Below, piece after piece: positions 21,610-30,967 of a stretch of DNA of 64,000 nt. Origin of the DNA: Metapseudomonas otitidis (GTDB taxonomy: Bacteria; Pseudomonadota; Gammaproteobacteria; Pseudomonadales; Pseudomonadaceae); the NCBI RefSeq assembly GCF_900111835.1, contig NZ_FOJP01000008.1:62001-126000 (forward strand), in the 5' to 3' direction. The notes below the pieces were generated by a model that had not been told where the DNA came from, made no database searches, and worked only from the letters and a program-made list of their open reading frames with translations. Positions within the stretch are counted from its first letter, which is position 1, and the number at the start of each line of letters is the position of its first letter. The position numbers were made by a program, and so were the translations under genes.

Positions 21610-22170
21610 ATGAGCGATACAGGCAAGGCAGGTGATCTGCTGGCACAGCTGCCCAAGGGAAAGGGGCTGCCACCTGTCCACCTGTGGAACCCCGATTTCT
21701 GTGGCGACATCGACATGCGCATCGCCCGGGACGGGACCTGGTACTACCTCGGTTCGCCCATCGGGCGAAAGCCGATGGTGCGGCTGTTCTCGTCCATCAT
21801 CCGCCGCGACGGCGATGACTACTTCCTGGTGACACCGGTGGAAAAGGTGGGCATCACCGTCGAGGACGCGCCCTTCGTTGCGGTAAGTGTTGAGGTGAGC
21901 GGGGAGGGCGAGCGTCAGGTGCTGCGCTTCGTCACGCATGTCGAGGACGAGGTGGAGGCCGGCGTCGAGCATCCCATTCGCGTAGTGATCGATCCGGTCA
22001 CCCAGGAGCCTTCGCCTTATGTGCATGTGCGGGCCAACCTGGAGGCGCTGATCCACCGCAACGTCTTCTACCAACTGGTCGAGCTGGCGGTGGTATGTGA
22101 GATCGATGGCCGCCGCTGGCTGGGCGTTTGGTCGGGCGGGGAGTTCTTCCCGATCGGCGAGGAGCCTTGA
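21610..22170 (+). CDS. DUF1285 family protein
   Basis: The 186-aa protein contains [44 protein letters not shown]-type sequence, the DUF1285 signature, and a second half with [13 protein letters not shown] and [25 protein letters not shown]. No signal peptide or membrane helix is seen, so it is cytoplasmic. The function is unknown; the structure family has two beta domains. It is linked to the lipoprotein gene by a GAGGA site. Confidence 0.8.
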   Translation: MSDTGKAGDLLAQLPKGKGLPPVHLWNPDFCGDIDMRIARDGTWYYLGSPIGRKPMVRLFSSIIRRDGDDYFLVTPVEKVGITVEDAPFVAVSVEVSGEGERQVLRFVTHVEDEVEAGVEHPIRVVIDPVTQEPSPYVHVRANLEALIHRNVFYQLVELAVVCEIDGRRWLGVWSGGEFFPIGEEP

Positions 22171-22192
22171 TCGGCTTTCCCACAAGCAACAA

Positions 22193-22214
22193 AAAAGGCC
22201 CCTTGGGGCCTTTT
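22193..22214. terminator. Bidirectional terminator between DUF1285 and etf-QO
   Basis: A perfect palindromic stem AAAAGGCCCC/GGGGCCTTTT lies between two convergent genes, with A and T runs on the two sides. Confidence 0.8.
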
Positions 22215-22227
22215 CTGTTTGTGGCGA

Positions 22228-23892
22228 TTACATGTTGGGGTAGTTCGGGCCGCCGGTGCCTTCCGGGGCAACCCAGGTGATGTTCTGCGCCGGGTCCTTG
22301 ATGTCGCAGGTCTTGCAGTGGACGCAGTTTTGGGCGTTGATCTGGAAGCGCTTGTTGCCGTCCTCCTGGGTCACCACCTCGTATACGCCGGCCGGGCAGT
22401 AGCGCTGGGCGGGCTCGTCGTACAGCGGCAGGTTCTTCTCGAGCGGAATGCTCGGGTCGGTGAGCTTCAGGTGGCAGGGTTGTTCCTCTTCGTGGTTGGT
22501 GTTGGAGAGGAATACCGAGGACAGCTTGTCGAAGCTGATCTTGCCGTCCGGCTTCGGATAGTCGATGCGCTGGGACTGGGCGGCGGGCTTCAGGCAGGCG
22601 TAGTCCGGCTTGTTGTCATGAAGGGTGAAGGGAATCTTGCCGCCGAACCAGTTCTGGTCGATGTAGTTGAACGCACCGCCGACCAGGGCGCCGTACTTGT
22701 GGATGGCGGCACCGAAGTTGCGGCTGCAGAACAGCTCGTCGTACAGCCAGCTGGACTTGAAGGCATCGACGTAGCCGGTCAGCTCGTCGCCACCTTCCTT
22801 GCCGGCGGCCAGAGCGGCGGCGATGGCCTCCGCAGCAAGCATGCCGGACTTCATGGCGGTGTGGCTGCCCTTGATCTTGGCGAAGTTCAGGGTACCCAGG
22901 TCGCAGCCGATCAGCGCGCCGCCCGGGAAGACCATCTTCGGCAGGGAGTTCAGGCCGCCCTTGCAGATGGCGCGGGCACCGTAGGCGACGCGCTTGCCGC
23001 CTTCCAGGTACTGCTTGATCACCGGGTGGTGCTTGTAGCGCTGGAACTCGTCGAACGGCGAAAGGTAGGGGTTGGCGTAGGACAGGTCGATGATCAGACC
23101 CACGACCACCTGGTTGTTCTCCAGGTGATAAAGGAAGGAGCCGCCGGTGTTCTCGGTGCCCATGATGTCCATCGGCCAGCCGGCGGTGTGCACCACCAGG
23201 CCCTGCTCGTGCTTGGACGGGTCGATGTCCCAGATTTCCTTGATGCCGATGCCGTAGTGCTGGGCGTCGGCCTCGGAGTCGAGGTTGTATTTCTTGATCA
23301 GCTGCTTGCCGATGTGGCCACGGCAGCCTTCGGCGAACAGGGTGTACTTGGCACGCAGTTCCATGCCGGGGGTGTAGTAGCCTTCTTTCGGATGGCCTTC
23401 ACGGTCGACACCAAGGTCGCCGGTGACGATGCCGCGAACCACGCCATTCTCGTCGATCAGCGCTTCCTGGGCGGCGAAGCCCGGGTAGATCTCGACGCCC
23501 AGGCCTTCGGCCTGCTGGGCCAGCCAGCGGCACAGGTTGCCCAGGGAGATGATGTAGTTGCCCTCGTTGTGCATGGTCTTGGGCACGAAGAGGTCGGGGA
23601 TCTTGATCGCGCCCTCGGCATCCTTGAGCATATAGATGTCGTCGCGCTTGACCGGAGTGTTCAGCGGAGCGCCCAGCTCCTTCCAGTCAGGGAACAGTTC
23701 GTTGAGCGCGCGCGGTTCGAAGACTGCACCCGAGAGGATGTGGGCGCCGACTTCGGAACCTTTCTCGACCACGCATACGCTGATCTCCTGACCAGCTTCG
23801 GCGGCCTTCTGCTTCAGTCGGCATGCTGCGGACAGGCCAGACGGGCCGGCGCCGACGATGACGACGTCGAATTCCATGTATTCGCGTTCCAC
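22228..23892 (-). CDS. Electron transfer flavoprotein-ubiquinone oxidoreductase
   Basis: ETF-QO passes electrons from reduced ETF, made during fatty acid and amino acid oxidation, to ubiquinone at the inner membrane. The N-terminal FAD motif VIVGAGPSGLSAA, a long FAD/quinone-binding middle, and a C-terminal 4Fe-4S region (RYCPAGVYEV and NCVHCKTCDIKDP) are present. The length is 554 aa. The start MEREYMEFDVVIV fits Pseudomonas homologues. It diverges from etfBA around a candidate PsrA box. Confidence 0.95.
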   Translation of the reverse strand: MEREYMEFDVVIVGAGPSGLSAACRLKQKAAEAGQEISVCVVEKGSEVGAHILSGAVFEPRALNELFPDWKELGAPLNTPVKRDDIYMLKDAEGAIKIPDLFVPKTMHNEGNYIISLGNLCRWLAQQAEGLGVEIYPGFAAQEALIDENGVVRGIVTGDLGVDREGHPKEGYYTPGMELRAKYTLFAEGCRGHIGKQLIKKYNLDSEADAQHYGIGIKEIWDIDPSKHEQGLVVHTAGWPMDIMGTENTGGSFLYHLENNQVVVGLIIDLSYANPYLSPFDEFQRYKHHPVIKQYLEGGKRVAYGARAICKGGLNSLPKMVFPGGALIGCDLGTLNFAKIKGSHTAMKSGMLAAEAIAAALAAGKEGGDELTGYVDAFKSSWLYDELFCSRNFGAAIHKYGALVGGAFNYIDQNWFGGKIPFTLHDNKPDYACLKPAAQSQRIDYPKPDGKISFDKLSSVFLSNTNHEEEQPCHLKLTDPSIPLEKNLPLYDEPAQRYCPAGVYEVVTQEDGNKRFQINAQNCVHCKTCDIKDPAQNITWVAPEGTGGPNYPNM

Positions 23893-23966
23893 TGTCTATC
23901 TCCTCAAGGCTCTCTTCGATGTTTTATGTGGGAGGGCTAGGCTCGATCCCTGACCAGAGCTGGCGC

Positions 23967-23995
23967 ATTATATCCACACCCTTTGGCGGGTCCAA
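23967..23995 (-). promoter_or_regulatory. Candidate promoter of etf-QO
   Basis: On the minus strand -35 TTGGAC (23995-23990) and -10 TATAAT (23972-23967) are 17 bp apart, predicting a leader of about 70 nt before the ETF-QO start. Confidence 0.65.
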
Positions 23996-23997
23996 TA

Positions 23998-24011
23998 CAA
24001 ACGTTTGTTTG
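23998..24011. promoter_or_regulatory. Candidate PsrA operator between etf-QO and etfBA
   Basis: CAAAC-GTTT-GTTTG fits the PsrA consensus G/CAAAC(N2-4)GTTTG/C reported in Pseudomonas. It lies just upstream of the -35 element of etf-QO and between the two divergent units. PsrA is a long-chain fatty-acid-responsive TetR regulator, which fits genes for beta-oxidation electron transfer. The rest of the 322-bp gap contains no gene that I can support. Confidence 0.6.
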
Positions 24012-24214
24012 AATTTTGTCAAAGCCTGATAGGATAAGGCTCTGCGGCTTATGACTGGGTATTTTCCCGTATTGACCGGTTTGGGTGTTACGGTCAAGAT
24101 ACGGTCGGTTTTGCACTCGCCGTATGGGCTGACCGTCGGTTCCGGCCGATGAGCATCACCCGCCAGGTTCGCCTTGGCGACATTCTTATTTCACCGGAGA
24201 GTAACGAGGAATCC

Positions 24215-24964
24215 ATGAAGGTTCTTGTAGCTGTCAAACGAGTGGTCGACTACAACGTCAAGGTCCGCGTCAAGGCGGACAACTCCGGCGTCGACCTCGC
24301 CAACGTCAAGATGTCGATGAACCCCTTCTGCGAGATCGCTGTCGAAGAGGCCGTGCGTCTGAAGGAAAAAGGCGTCGCGACCGAAATCGTCGTCGTCACC
24401 ATTGGCCCGAACACCGCTCAAGAGCAGCTGCGTACTGCCCTGGCCCTCGGTGCTGACCGCGCCATCCTGGTCGAGTCGGCCGATGAGCTGAACTCCCTGG
24501 CCGTCGCCAAGCTGCTGAAAGCCGTCGTGGACAAGGAGCAACCCCAGCTCGTGATCCTCGGCAAGCAGTCCATCGACAGCGACAACAACCAGACCGGCCA
24601 GATGCTGGGCGCCCTCACTGGCTTCGCCCAGGGCACCTTCGCCTCCAAGGTCGAAGTCGCTGGCGACAAGGTCAACGTCACCCGTGAGATCGACGGCGGC
24701 CTGCAGACCGTGGCCCTGAATCTCCCGGCCATCGTCACCACCGACCTGCGTCTGAACGAGCCGCGCTACGCTTCGCTGCCGAACATCATGAAGGCCAAGA
24801 AGAAGCCGCTGGACGTGGTTACCCCCGACGCCCTGGGCGTTTCCACCGCCTCCACCGTCAAGACCCTGAAAGTCGAAGCGCCTGCTGCCCGCAGCGCCGG
24901 CATCAAGGTCAAGTCCGTGGCTGAACTGGTCGAGAAACTGAAGAACGAGGCGAAGGTAATCTAA
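24215..24964 (+). CDS. etfB: Electron transfer flavoprotein beta subunit
   Basis: The 249-aa protein starts [19 protein letters not shown], the standard EtfB N-terminus, and contains the AMP-binding region near [18 protein letters not shown]. Together with EtfA it forms the soluble FAD/AMP heterodimer that receives electrons from acyl-CoA dehydrogenases. The start with an upstream GAGAGTAACGAGGA site was chosen over an in-frame ATG at 24149. It precedes etfA directly. Confidence 0.96.
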   Translation: MKVLVAVKRVVDYNVKVRVKADNSGVDLANVKMSMNPFCEIAVEEAVRLKEKGVATEIVVVTIGPNTAQEQLRTALALGADRAILVESADELNSLAVAKLLKAVVDKEQPQLVILGKQSIDSDNNQTGQMLGALTGFAQGTFASKVEVAGDKVNVTREIDGGLQTVALNLPAIVTTDLRLNEPRYASLPNIMKAKKKPLDVVTPDALGVSTASTVKTLKVEAPAARSAGIKVKSVAELVEKLKNEAKVI

Positions 24965-25894
24965 ATGGCTATCCTGGTTATCGCTGAACACACTAATTCC
25001 GCCCTGGCCGCCGCTACCCTGAACGTAGTGACCGCTGCCCAGAAGATCGGCGGCGACATTCACGTCCTGGTTGCCGGTTCCGGCGTTGGCGGTGCTGCCG
25101 AAGCGGCTGCCAAGGTTGCTGGCGTTTCCAAGGTACTGGTTGCTGACAACACGGCTTTCGCCCATCAGCTGCCGGAAAACGTCGCGCCCCTGATCGCCGA
25201 GCTGGGCAAGGGCTACAGCCACGTCCTGGCTGCTGCCACCACCAACGGCAAGAACTTCCTGCCGCGCGCTGCTGCACTGCTGGACGTCGACCAGATCTCC
25301 GAGATCATCGCCGTTGAAAGTGCCGACACCTTCAAGCGTCCGATCTACGCCGGTAACGCCATCGCCACCGTGCAGTCCACTGCTGCCATCAAGGTGATCA
25401 CCGTTCGTACCACCGGTTTCGACGCTGCTGCTGCCGAAGGTGGCTCCGCCGCCATCGAAGCCGTGGGCGCTGCCAACGACGCTGGCAAGTCCGCCTTCGT
25501 GGGTGAAGAGCTGGCCAAGTCCGACCGTCCCGAACTGACCGCAGCCAAGATCGTCGTCTCCGGCGGCCGTGGCATGGGCAACGGTGACAACTTCAAGCAC
25601 CTGTACTCCCTGGCCGACAAGCTGGGCGCTGCCGTCGGTGCTTCCCGCGCCGCCGTCGACGCCGGCTTCGTGCCGAACGACATGCAGGTCGGGCAGACCG
25701 GCAAGATCGTCGCCCCGCAGCTGTACATCGCCGTGGGCATCTCCGGTGCCATCCAGCACCTGGCCGGCATGAAGGACTCCAAGGTCATCGTCGCTATCAA
25801 CAAGGACGAAGAAGCCCCGATCTTCCAGGTGGCTGACTACGGCCTGGTGGCTGACCTGTTCGAAGCCGTACCCGAGCTGGAAAAGCTGGTCTGA
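24965..25894 (+). CDS. etfA: Electron transfer flavoprotein alpha subunit
   Basis: The 309-aa protein has the C-terminal FAD-binding signature ([43 protein letters not shown]) of EtfA. The ATG follows the etfB stop directly. It donates electrons to the ETF-QO encoded on the other strand. Confidence 0.97.
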   Translation: MAILVIAEHTNSALAAATLNVVTAAQKIGGDIHVLVAGSGVGGAAEAAAKVAGVSKVLVADNTAFAHQLPENVAPLIAELGKGYSHVLAAATTNGKNFLPRAAALLDVDQISEIIAVESADTFKRPIYAGNAIATVQSTAAIKVITVRTTGFDAAAAEGGSAAIEAVGAANDAGKSAFVGEELAKSDRPELTAAKIVVSGGRGMGNGDNFKHLYSLADKLGAAVGASRAAVDAGFVPNDMQVGQTGKIVAPQLYIAVGISGAIQHLAGMKDSKVIVAINKDEEAPIFQVADYGLVADLFEAVPELEKLV

Positions 25895-25912
25895 TCCCGC
25901 TGCTCCAGTCGT

Positions 25913-25942
25913 GAAAAAGCCCGCCTCCTGGCGGGCTTTTTC
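25913..25942 (+). terminator. Terminator of etfBA
   Basis: The stem GAAAAAGCCCGCC/GGCGGGCTTTTTC with loop TCCT ends in T residues. Confidence 0.85.
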
Positions 25943-26052
25943 ATCCCTGCATGATTCCTGGCGGCAACCATCCTGACCTGCCTCCAGATGTCTGCACCTA
26001 CGTCCCTGCTTCGCTCATGGGCGGGCGCTGCAGCCTCCGTTCGACTCCCAAC

Positions 26053-26079
26053 AAAAAGCCCGCCATGAGGCGGGCTCTT
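26053..26079 (-). terminator. Terminator of the GH17 gene
   Basis: On the minus strand the stem AGAGCCCGCC/GGCGGGCTTTTT lies 19 bp after the gene end and finishes in a T run. Confidence 0.75.
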
Positions 26080-26097
26080 CGAGCGATCCAGCCGGTG

Positions 26098-27648
26098 TCA
26101 GCGTGTCAGCTTCAGGCTGCGAACCATCGCCAGGGTCATCAGCAGGGCGGTGGCCGCCCAGCCGATGGCCTGGATGTTGCCCAGGGTTTCCTCGACGAGC
26201 TGGGGAATGATCCCCAGGCCGATCATCAGGGCCAGCAGCAGCGTCTCGCGGCGCGAGGCGCTGACCGGGCGGGCGAGATAGAACAGCGCCGGCAGCAGCA
26301 GTGCTGCGCTGGGGAAGCTGCGGTAGCGCGCATCGAACACCAGGCCCAGCATCAGCACCGCGCCGACGAAGCCGGCACCGAGCAGCCACCAGCCGCCACG
26401 GGCTTCCAGCCAGGCGAACAGGCGTTCACGCGCTGCACCCCGGGCGGACAGGCTCAGCACACCGTGGGCCAGCACCACCAGGTTCAGCGCCACGATGGCG
26501 GCGGCCCAGGCCCACTCGCCGGCATAGCGTGCGGTCACGCGGGTCAGCTCGGCCCACATGCCGATGCTGCCGGCGCCCAGGGCGGCCAGCAGCGGCATCA
26601 GCCAGGCCGCGCGCACCGAGGCGGGGCGGCCACCCAGAGCGAGGGCGACCAGGAACAACAGGGCGCTGGCGCCCAGCCAGTTCGGCCAGTGGGGGAGGTT
26701 GGAGACCGGCCCGGCCAGCACGCCTTTCTCAGTACGGTCGGCGCTGAACAGACCCCAATAGCCGCCCACCGCACCTTCGCTGACGCGCTTCCAGGGCTGG
26801 TCGAAGGCTTCGATCAGGTTGTAGCGCCAGCCGTTTTCCTCGGCCATGTGGACGAAGCCACGGATGAACTTGGCCTCGTTGACACGGCTGGGCAGGGCGG
26901 TTTCGCGCTGGCGTCCCTCGCTGGGCCAGCCGGTCTCGCCGATCAGGATGTCCTTGGGCGCGAAGCGCTTGCCGAAGTCCTCGCGGATCTCGCCGACGTG
27001 GGCGAGGGCCTCGTCGATCCCCGCCGGGTCGTCTTCCCAGTAGGGCAGCAGGTGGATGGTGAGGAAGTCCACCGCCGGAGCCACCTCCGGATGGCGCAGC
27101 CAGAACTCCCACACATCGGCGTAGGTCACCGGTTGCTTCACCTGGGCTTTCACCTCGGTGATGAGCTTGGCCAGCTGGGCGCCGGTCACTTCCTTGCGCA
27201 ACAGGGTCTCGTTGCCGACGATCACTGCCTCGACCACGTCCGGGTTGGCGTTGGCGGCTTTCACCAGCGCGGTGATTTCCTTGCCGGTGTCCACCGGGTT
27301 GCCGTTGACCCAGGCGCCGAGCATCAGCTTCAGCCCATGCTTGCGGGCCAGCTCCGGCATGGCTTCGAGGCCGGTCATCGAATAGGTGCGCACGCAGTGG
27401 AAGCGCGTCGCCAGCAGCGCCAGGTCGGCATCCATGCGTTCGGGGCGCAGGACGAACGGCTGGTCGAACGGCGATTGGTCCTTGTCGAACGGGCTGTAGG
27501 ACGCGCATTGCAGCTTGTGGGTCGGCGTGGCGGCGTCCGGCAGGATCACCGGCTTGCCCTGGCCGTACCAGAGGCCGGCGAGCGACAACAGGGCGATCAG
27601 AGATGCGAACAGGTAGGGAAACAGGGGGAATCGGCTGGTTGGGCTCAT
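26098..27648 (-). CDS. GH17 beta-1,3-glucan hydrolase/transferase with C-terminal membrane domain
   Basis: One N-terminal transmembrane helix (about residues 8-28) leads a glycoside hydrolase family 17 domain (about 45-325). The acid/base Glu is in VIVGNETLL and the nucleophile Glu in ILIGETGWPS. A C-terminal part with about six hydrophobic helices follows, to 516 aa. Some proteobacterial GH17 enzymes act as beta-(1,3)-glucosyltransferases, and others belong to beta-glucan synthesis loci, so a periplasmic role in glucan formation or remodelling is plausible. No glycosyltransferase gene is adjacent. The start was set at MSPTSRFPLFPYLF, directly before the anchor helix. Confidence 0.8.
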   Translation of the reverse strand: MSPTSRFPLFPYLFASLIALLSLAGLWYGQGKPVILPDAATPTHKLQCASYSPFDKDQSPFDQPFVLRPERMDADLALLATRFHCVRTYSMTGLEAMPELARKHGLKLMLGAWVNGNPVDTGKEITALVKAANANPDVVEAVIVGNETLLRKEVTGAQLAKLITEVKAQVKQPVTYADVWEFWLRHPEVAPAVDFLTIHLLPYWEDDPAGIDEALAHVGEIREDFGKRFAPKDILIGETGWPSEGRQRETALPSRVNEAKFIRGFVHMAEENGWRYNLIEAFDQPWKRVSEGAVGGYWGLFSADRTEKGVLAGPVSNLPHWPNWLGASALLFLVALALGGRPASVRAAWLMPLLAALGAGSIGMWAELTRVTARYAGEWAWAAAIVALNLVVLAHGVLSLSARGAARERLFAWLEARGGWWLLGAGFVGAVLMLGLVFDARYRSFPSAALLLPALFYLARPVSASRRETLLLALMIGLGIIPQLVEETLGNIQAIGWAATALLMTLAMVRSLKLTR

Positions 27649-27763
27649 TGGATGTGTCGCGACTGGCGGCAAAGCGCCGAATCTTAGCGGATTAGCACCC
27701 TGCGTAGGAATGTGCCTTTCCTTCCGATCCGCCGCTGCCTGTGTCGAGTCGTTACCGATGCCC

Positions 27764-28015
27764 TCAGGCGTGGCGATGACCCCAGCCGGCAAAGCCGTTC
27801 GCACCATCGATACCCCGGGCTTCCAGGCGCTTCCAGAGCTTCTCGTGCAGGTGGAAACCCACCGAGTTCACCAAGGGTTCCACCAGGGCCACCAGGCCGC
27901 CGACCGTCACGCTGCCGGTGAGCAGGTAGGCCACCGTGAAGGCGATGCCGAAGTGCATGAGGGTGAAGGTCACGGTCTTGAGCATGATGGCGTTCCGCAG
28001 TTGCGAATGATTCAT
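27764..28015 (-). CDS. DUF2061 family small membrane protein
   Basis: The 83-aa protein has two hydrophobic helices and the family pattern KTVTFTLMHFGIAFTVAYLLTGS and ALVEPLVNSVGFHLHEKLW. DUF2061 members are predicted integral membrane proteins without known function. An alternative start at 27985 (MLKTVTF) would shorten it by 10 residues; neither start has a clear ribosome-binding site. It is divergent from yjcH-actP. Confidence 0.65.
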   Translation of the reverse strand: MNHSQLRNAIMLKTVTFTLMHFGIAFTVAYLLTGSVTVGGLVALVEPLVNSVGFHLHEKLWKRLEARGIDGANGFAGWGHRHA

Positions 28016-28099
28016 GTTCGCCAGGCTAATGGCCGTGCGACGCGGAAGGAAATGCAACGCGGGAATGGTGACGATAGCCCCGGTCAATCAAGGGTGTAC

Positions 28100-28138
28100 G
28101 ACCTTGGTCTAGAAAGCGGCGGCGCTACGACTAAGGTC
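28100..28138 (+). promoter_or_regulatory. Pair of GAC-N4-GTC palindromes upstream of yjcH-actP
   Basis: GACCTTGGTC (28100-28109) and GACTAAGGTC (28129-28138) lie 29 bp apart centre to centre, and the second ends 70 bp before the yjcH start. The same kind of pair precedes acsA. They are candidate sites for the acetate response regulator (ErdR/CrbR) of Pseudomonas, but I cannot confirm the regulator. Confidence 0.45.
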
Positions 28139-28199
28139 GTCTGTCACCCGTGCATGGTCGATCTAGAGTTGCTTTCACCACCCATGTGCTGTGGAGGAC

Positions 28200-28207
28200 A
28201 ACAACAA
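28200..28207 (+). promoter_or_regulatory. Candidate Hfq/Crc A-rich site in the yjcH leader
   Basis: AACAACAA fits the AANAANAA catabolite activity motif bound by Hfq with Crc in Pseudomonas. It lies directly between the GGAGG site and the yjcH ATG, where binding would block ribosomes. Confidence 0.45.
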
Positions 28208-28208
28208 A

Positions 28209-28520
28209 ATGAACGACAGCATTTACCAACGGATTCACGAGAATCCGCGCTTCAAGGAACTGGTGACCAAGCGTGAACGTTTCGCCTGGTTGCTCTCTGC
28301 CATCATGCTCGGCCTCTACCTGGCCTTCATCCTGCTGATCGCCTTCGAGCCGCAGGTACTGGGCATGCGCCTCAGCGCCGACTCGCCGATCACCCTCGGC
28401 ATTCCGATCGGCGTCGGGATCATCCTCACCGCCTTCGTCCTGACCGGTGTCTACGTGCGCCGCGCCAACGGCGAGTTCGACCGGCTGAACCAGGAAATCC
28501 TCAAGGAGGCGCAGCAATGA
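28209..28520 (+). CDS. yjcH: DUF485 membrane protein YjcH
   Basis: The 103-aa protein has two transmembrane helices and the DUF485 start ([28 protein letters not shown]). It is nearly always encoded before an acetate/solute:sodium symporter and is thought to assist it. GGAGG is 11 bp upstream of the ATG. Its stop overlaps the actP start by 4 bp (ATGA). Confidence 0.92.
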   Translation: MNDSIYQRIHENPRFKELVTKRERFAWLLSAIMLGLYLAFILLIAFEPQVLGMRLSADSPITLGIPIGVGIILTAFVLTGVYVRRANGEFDRLNQEILKEAQQ

Positions 28521-30184
28521 GCGCGCGTATTCTCTCGCTTCTTGCCGCCGCGGGTCTGATGGTCGCCGCGCCGGCACTCTGGGCAGCCGGTGCCATCGAA
28601 GGCGATGTGCAACGCCAGCCGGTGAACGTGTCCGCCATCGTCATGTTCGTGGCCTTCGTCGGCTTCACCCTCTGCATCACCTATTGGGCCTCCAAGCGCA
28701 GCAAGTCGACTGCCGACTTCTACACCGCCGGCGGCAGCATCACCGGCTTCCAGAACGGCCTGGCCATCGCCGGCGACTACATGTCCGCCGCGTCCTTCCT
28801 GGGCATTTCCGCGCTGGTGTTCACCTCGGGCTATGACGGCCTGATCTACTCCATCGGCTTCCTCGTCGGTTGGCCGGTGATCCTGTTCCTGATCGCCGAA
28901 CGCCTGCGCAACCTCGGCAAGTACACCTTCGCCGACGTCGCCTCCTACCGCCTGAAGCAGAAGGAAATCCGCACCCTCTCCGCCTGCGGTTCGCTGGTGG
29001 TGGTGGCCTTCTACCTGATCGCGCAGATGGTCGGTGCCGGCAAGCTGATCGAGCTGCTGTTCGGCCTGAACTACCACGTCGCCGTGGTCCTGGTGGGCAT
29101 CCTGATGGTCTGCTACGTGCTGTTCGGCGGCATGCTGGCCACCACCTGGGTGCAGATCATCAAGGCCGTGCTGCTGCTCTCCGGCGCCTCCTTCATGGCG
29201 ATCATGGTGCTCAAGCACGTCAACTTCGACTTCGCCGCCCTGTTCAGCGAGGCCATCAAGGTCCACCCGAAAGGCGAGGCCATCATGAGCCCCGGCGGCC
29301 TGGTGAAGGACCCGATCTCGGCCATCTCCCTGGGCCTGGCGCTGATGTTCGGCACCGCTGGCCTGCCGCACATCCTGATGCGCTTCTTCACCGTGAGCGA
29401 TGCCAAGGAAGCCCGCAAATCGGTGTTCTTCGCCACCGGCTTCATCGGCTACTTCTACATCCTGACCTTCATCATCGGCTTCGGCGCCATCCTGCTGGTC
29501 AGCACCAACCCGGCCTTCAAGGACGCCACCGGCGCCCTCGTCGGCGGCAACAACATGGCGGCGGTGCACCTTGCCAACGCCGTGGGTGGCAGCCTGTTCC
29601 TCGGCTTCATCTCCGCCGTTGCCTTCGCCACCATCCTCGCGGTCGTGGCAGGCCTGACCCTGGCGGGCGCCTCGGCCGTGTCCCACGACCTGTACGCCTC
29701 CGTGGTCAAGAAGGGCAAGGCCAACGAGAAGGATGAGCTGCGCGTCTCGAAGATCACCACCGTCGCACTGGGCGTCCTGGCCATCGGCCTGGGCATCCTG
29801 TTCGAGAAGCAGAACATCGCCTTCATGGTGGGCCTGGCCTTCTCCATCGCCGCCAGCTGCAACTTCCCGGTGCTGATCCTTTCCATGTACTGGAAGAAGC
29901 TGACCACCCGTGGCGCCATGATCGGTGGCTGGCTGGGTCTGGTAACGGCCGTCACGCTGATGATCCTCGGCCCGACCATCTGGGTTCAGATCCTCGGCCA
30001 CGCCGAAGCCATCTACCCCTACGAGTACCCGGCCCTGTTCTCCATCCTGGTGGCCTTCGTCGGTATCTGGTTCTTCTCCATCACCGACAAGTCCACGGCC
30101 GCTGATGAAGAGCGTGCGCGCTTCTTCCCGCAGTTCGTCCGCTCCCAGACCGGCCTGGGTGCCAGTGGTGCCGTCGCCCACTGA
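28517..30184 (+). CDS. actP: Cation/acetate symporter ActP
   Basis: The 555-aa protein is a sodium:solute symporter family member with a signal-like N-terminus and about 13-14 transmembrane helices. The family motifs ([30 protein letters not shown] and the [12 protein letters not shown] stretch) are characteristic for ActP, which imports acetate and short-chain carboxylates. It forms an operon with yjcH. With acsA further on, it supplies acetate for acetyl-CoA formation. Confidence 0.94.
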   Translation: MSARILSLLAAAGLMVAAPALWAAGAIEGDVQRQPVNVSAIVMFVAFVGFTLCITYWASKRSKSTADFYTAGGSITGFQNGLAIAGDYMSAASFLGISALVFTSGYDGLIYSIGFLVGWPVILFLIAERLRNLGKYTFADVASYRLKQKEIRTLSACGSLVVVAFYLIAQMVGAGKLIELLFGLNYHVAVVLVGILMVCYVLFGGMLATTWVQIIKAVLLLSGASFMAIMVLKHVNFDFAALFSEAIKVHPKGEAIMSPGGLVKDPISAISLGLALMFGTAGLPHILMRFFTVSDAKEARKSVFFATGFIGYFYILTFIIGFGAILLVSTNPAFKDATGALVGGNNMAAVHLANAVGGSLFLGFISAVAFATILAVVAGLTLAGASAVSHDLYASVVKKGKANEKDELRVSKITTVALGVLAIGLGILFEKQNIAFMVGLAFSIAASCNFPVLILSMYWKKLTTRGAMIGGWLGLVTAVTLMILGPTIWVQILGHAEAIYPYEYPALFSILVAFVGIWFFSITDKSTAADEERARFFPQFVRSQTGLGASGAVAH

Positions 30185-30203
30185 TCGCTCGGCCAACAAG
30201 AAG

Positions 30204-30230
30204 AAGGGCAGCCACTGGCTGCCCTTTTTC
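30204..30230 (+). terminator. Terminator of yjcH-actP
   Basis: The stem AAGGGCAGCC/GGCTGCCCTT with an ACT loop is followed by TTTCTTTT. Confidence 0.85.
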
Positions 30231-30255
30231 TTTTCCGAGCCGGCCGTTCGCCGCG

Positions 30256-30414
30256 CTAGATGCGGCCCAGCAGCATCAGCACGATGAGGATCACCAGCAG
30301 CGCACCGACGATACCGGACGGGCCATAGCCCCAGGAGCGGGAGTGGGGGAAGACCGGCAGTCCGCCGACCAGCAGGAGGATCAGGATCAGCAGCAGGATG
30401 GTGCTCAGGCCCAT
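30256..30414 (-). CDS. DUF3309 small membrane protein
   Basis: The minus strand encodes 52 residues starting MGLSTILLLILILLLVGG, then LPVFPHSRSWGYGPSG, then a second hydrophobic stretch ending LLGRI. This helix - PHSRSWGYGPSG - helix layout is the DUF3309 signature. AAGGAG lies 8 bp upstream of the ATG. The function is unknown; such proteins are common in proteobacteria. Confidence 0.8.
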   Translation of the reverse strand: MGLSTILLLILILLLVGGLPVFPHSRSWGYGPSGIVGALLVILIVLMLLGRI

Positions 30415-30589
30415 GGTGGACTCCTTGTTTCTGATTGGTTCTGGACTTCCTGGCGCAGGGCGGCGAGGCTTTGCGGCCTTTTCTACCCGTGCCTATGTGT
30501 TCCGACTTCAGCGGTGCGCAGCGGGTTCAGGGTGTTTTCATTCCAGCCTTATCAAGGAGGCGGCGCGGGGATGCGCCGACAGCGAGCGG

Positions 30590-30967
30590 ATGATCGAACG
30601 GGTCGCGGCGGATGCGGTGGTGCTGGTGCACCTGGCCTTCATTCTCTTCGTGCTGCTGGGTGGGTTGGCTGTGCTGATGCGCAACTGGATGGCGATGCTG
30701 CATCTGCCGGCCGTGGCCTGGGGCGCCTGCGTGGAACTGCTGCACCTGCGCTGTCCGCTGACGGACCTGGAAAACAGCTTGCGGCACGCGGCAGGCGAGT
30801 CGGGCTACCCCGGTGGCTTCGTCGAGCGCTACATCCTGCCGGTGATCTACCCGGCCGGGTTGACCGACGCCATCCAGCTCTGGCTGGGCGCCGTGGTCAT
30901 CAGTCTCAACCTGCTGGTCTACGGGCTGGTGCTGTGGCGTGGACTGAAGCGCCGCACGGCCTTCTGA
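30590..30967 (+). CDS. DUF2784 family membrane protein
   Basis: The 125-aa protein has three or four hydrophobic segments and the family features VLVHLAFILFVLLGG, CPLTDLENSLR and SGYPGGFVERYILPVIYPAGLT. DUF2784 is a family of short membrane proteins of unknown role. The ATG at 30590 has a weak GAGCGG site. A better GGAGG stands before another ATG at 30571, but that is in a different frame. Confidence 0.75.
   Translation: MIERVAADAVVLVHLAFILFVLLGGLAVLMRNWMAMLHLPAVAWGACVELLHLRCPLTDLENSLRHAAGESGYPGGFVERYILPVIYPAGLTDAIQLWLGAVVISLNLLVYGLVLWRGLKRRTAF

Noticed and set aside
22219-23940. Open frame on plus opposite etf-QO
   Set aside because: ETF-QO on the minus strand has all FAD and iron-sulphur motifs; the plus frame is a shadow.
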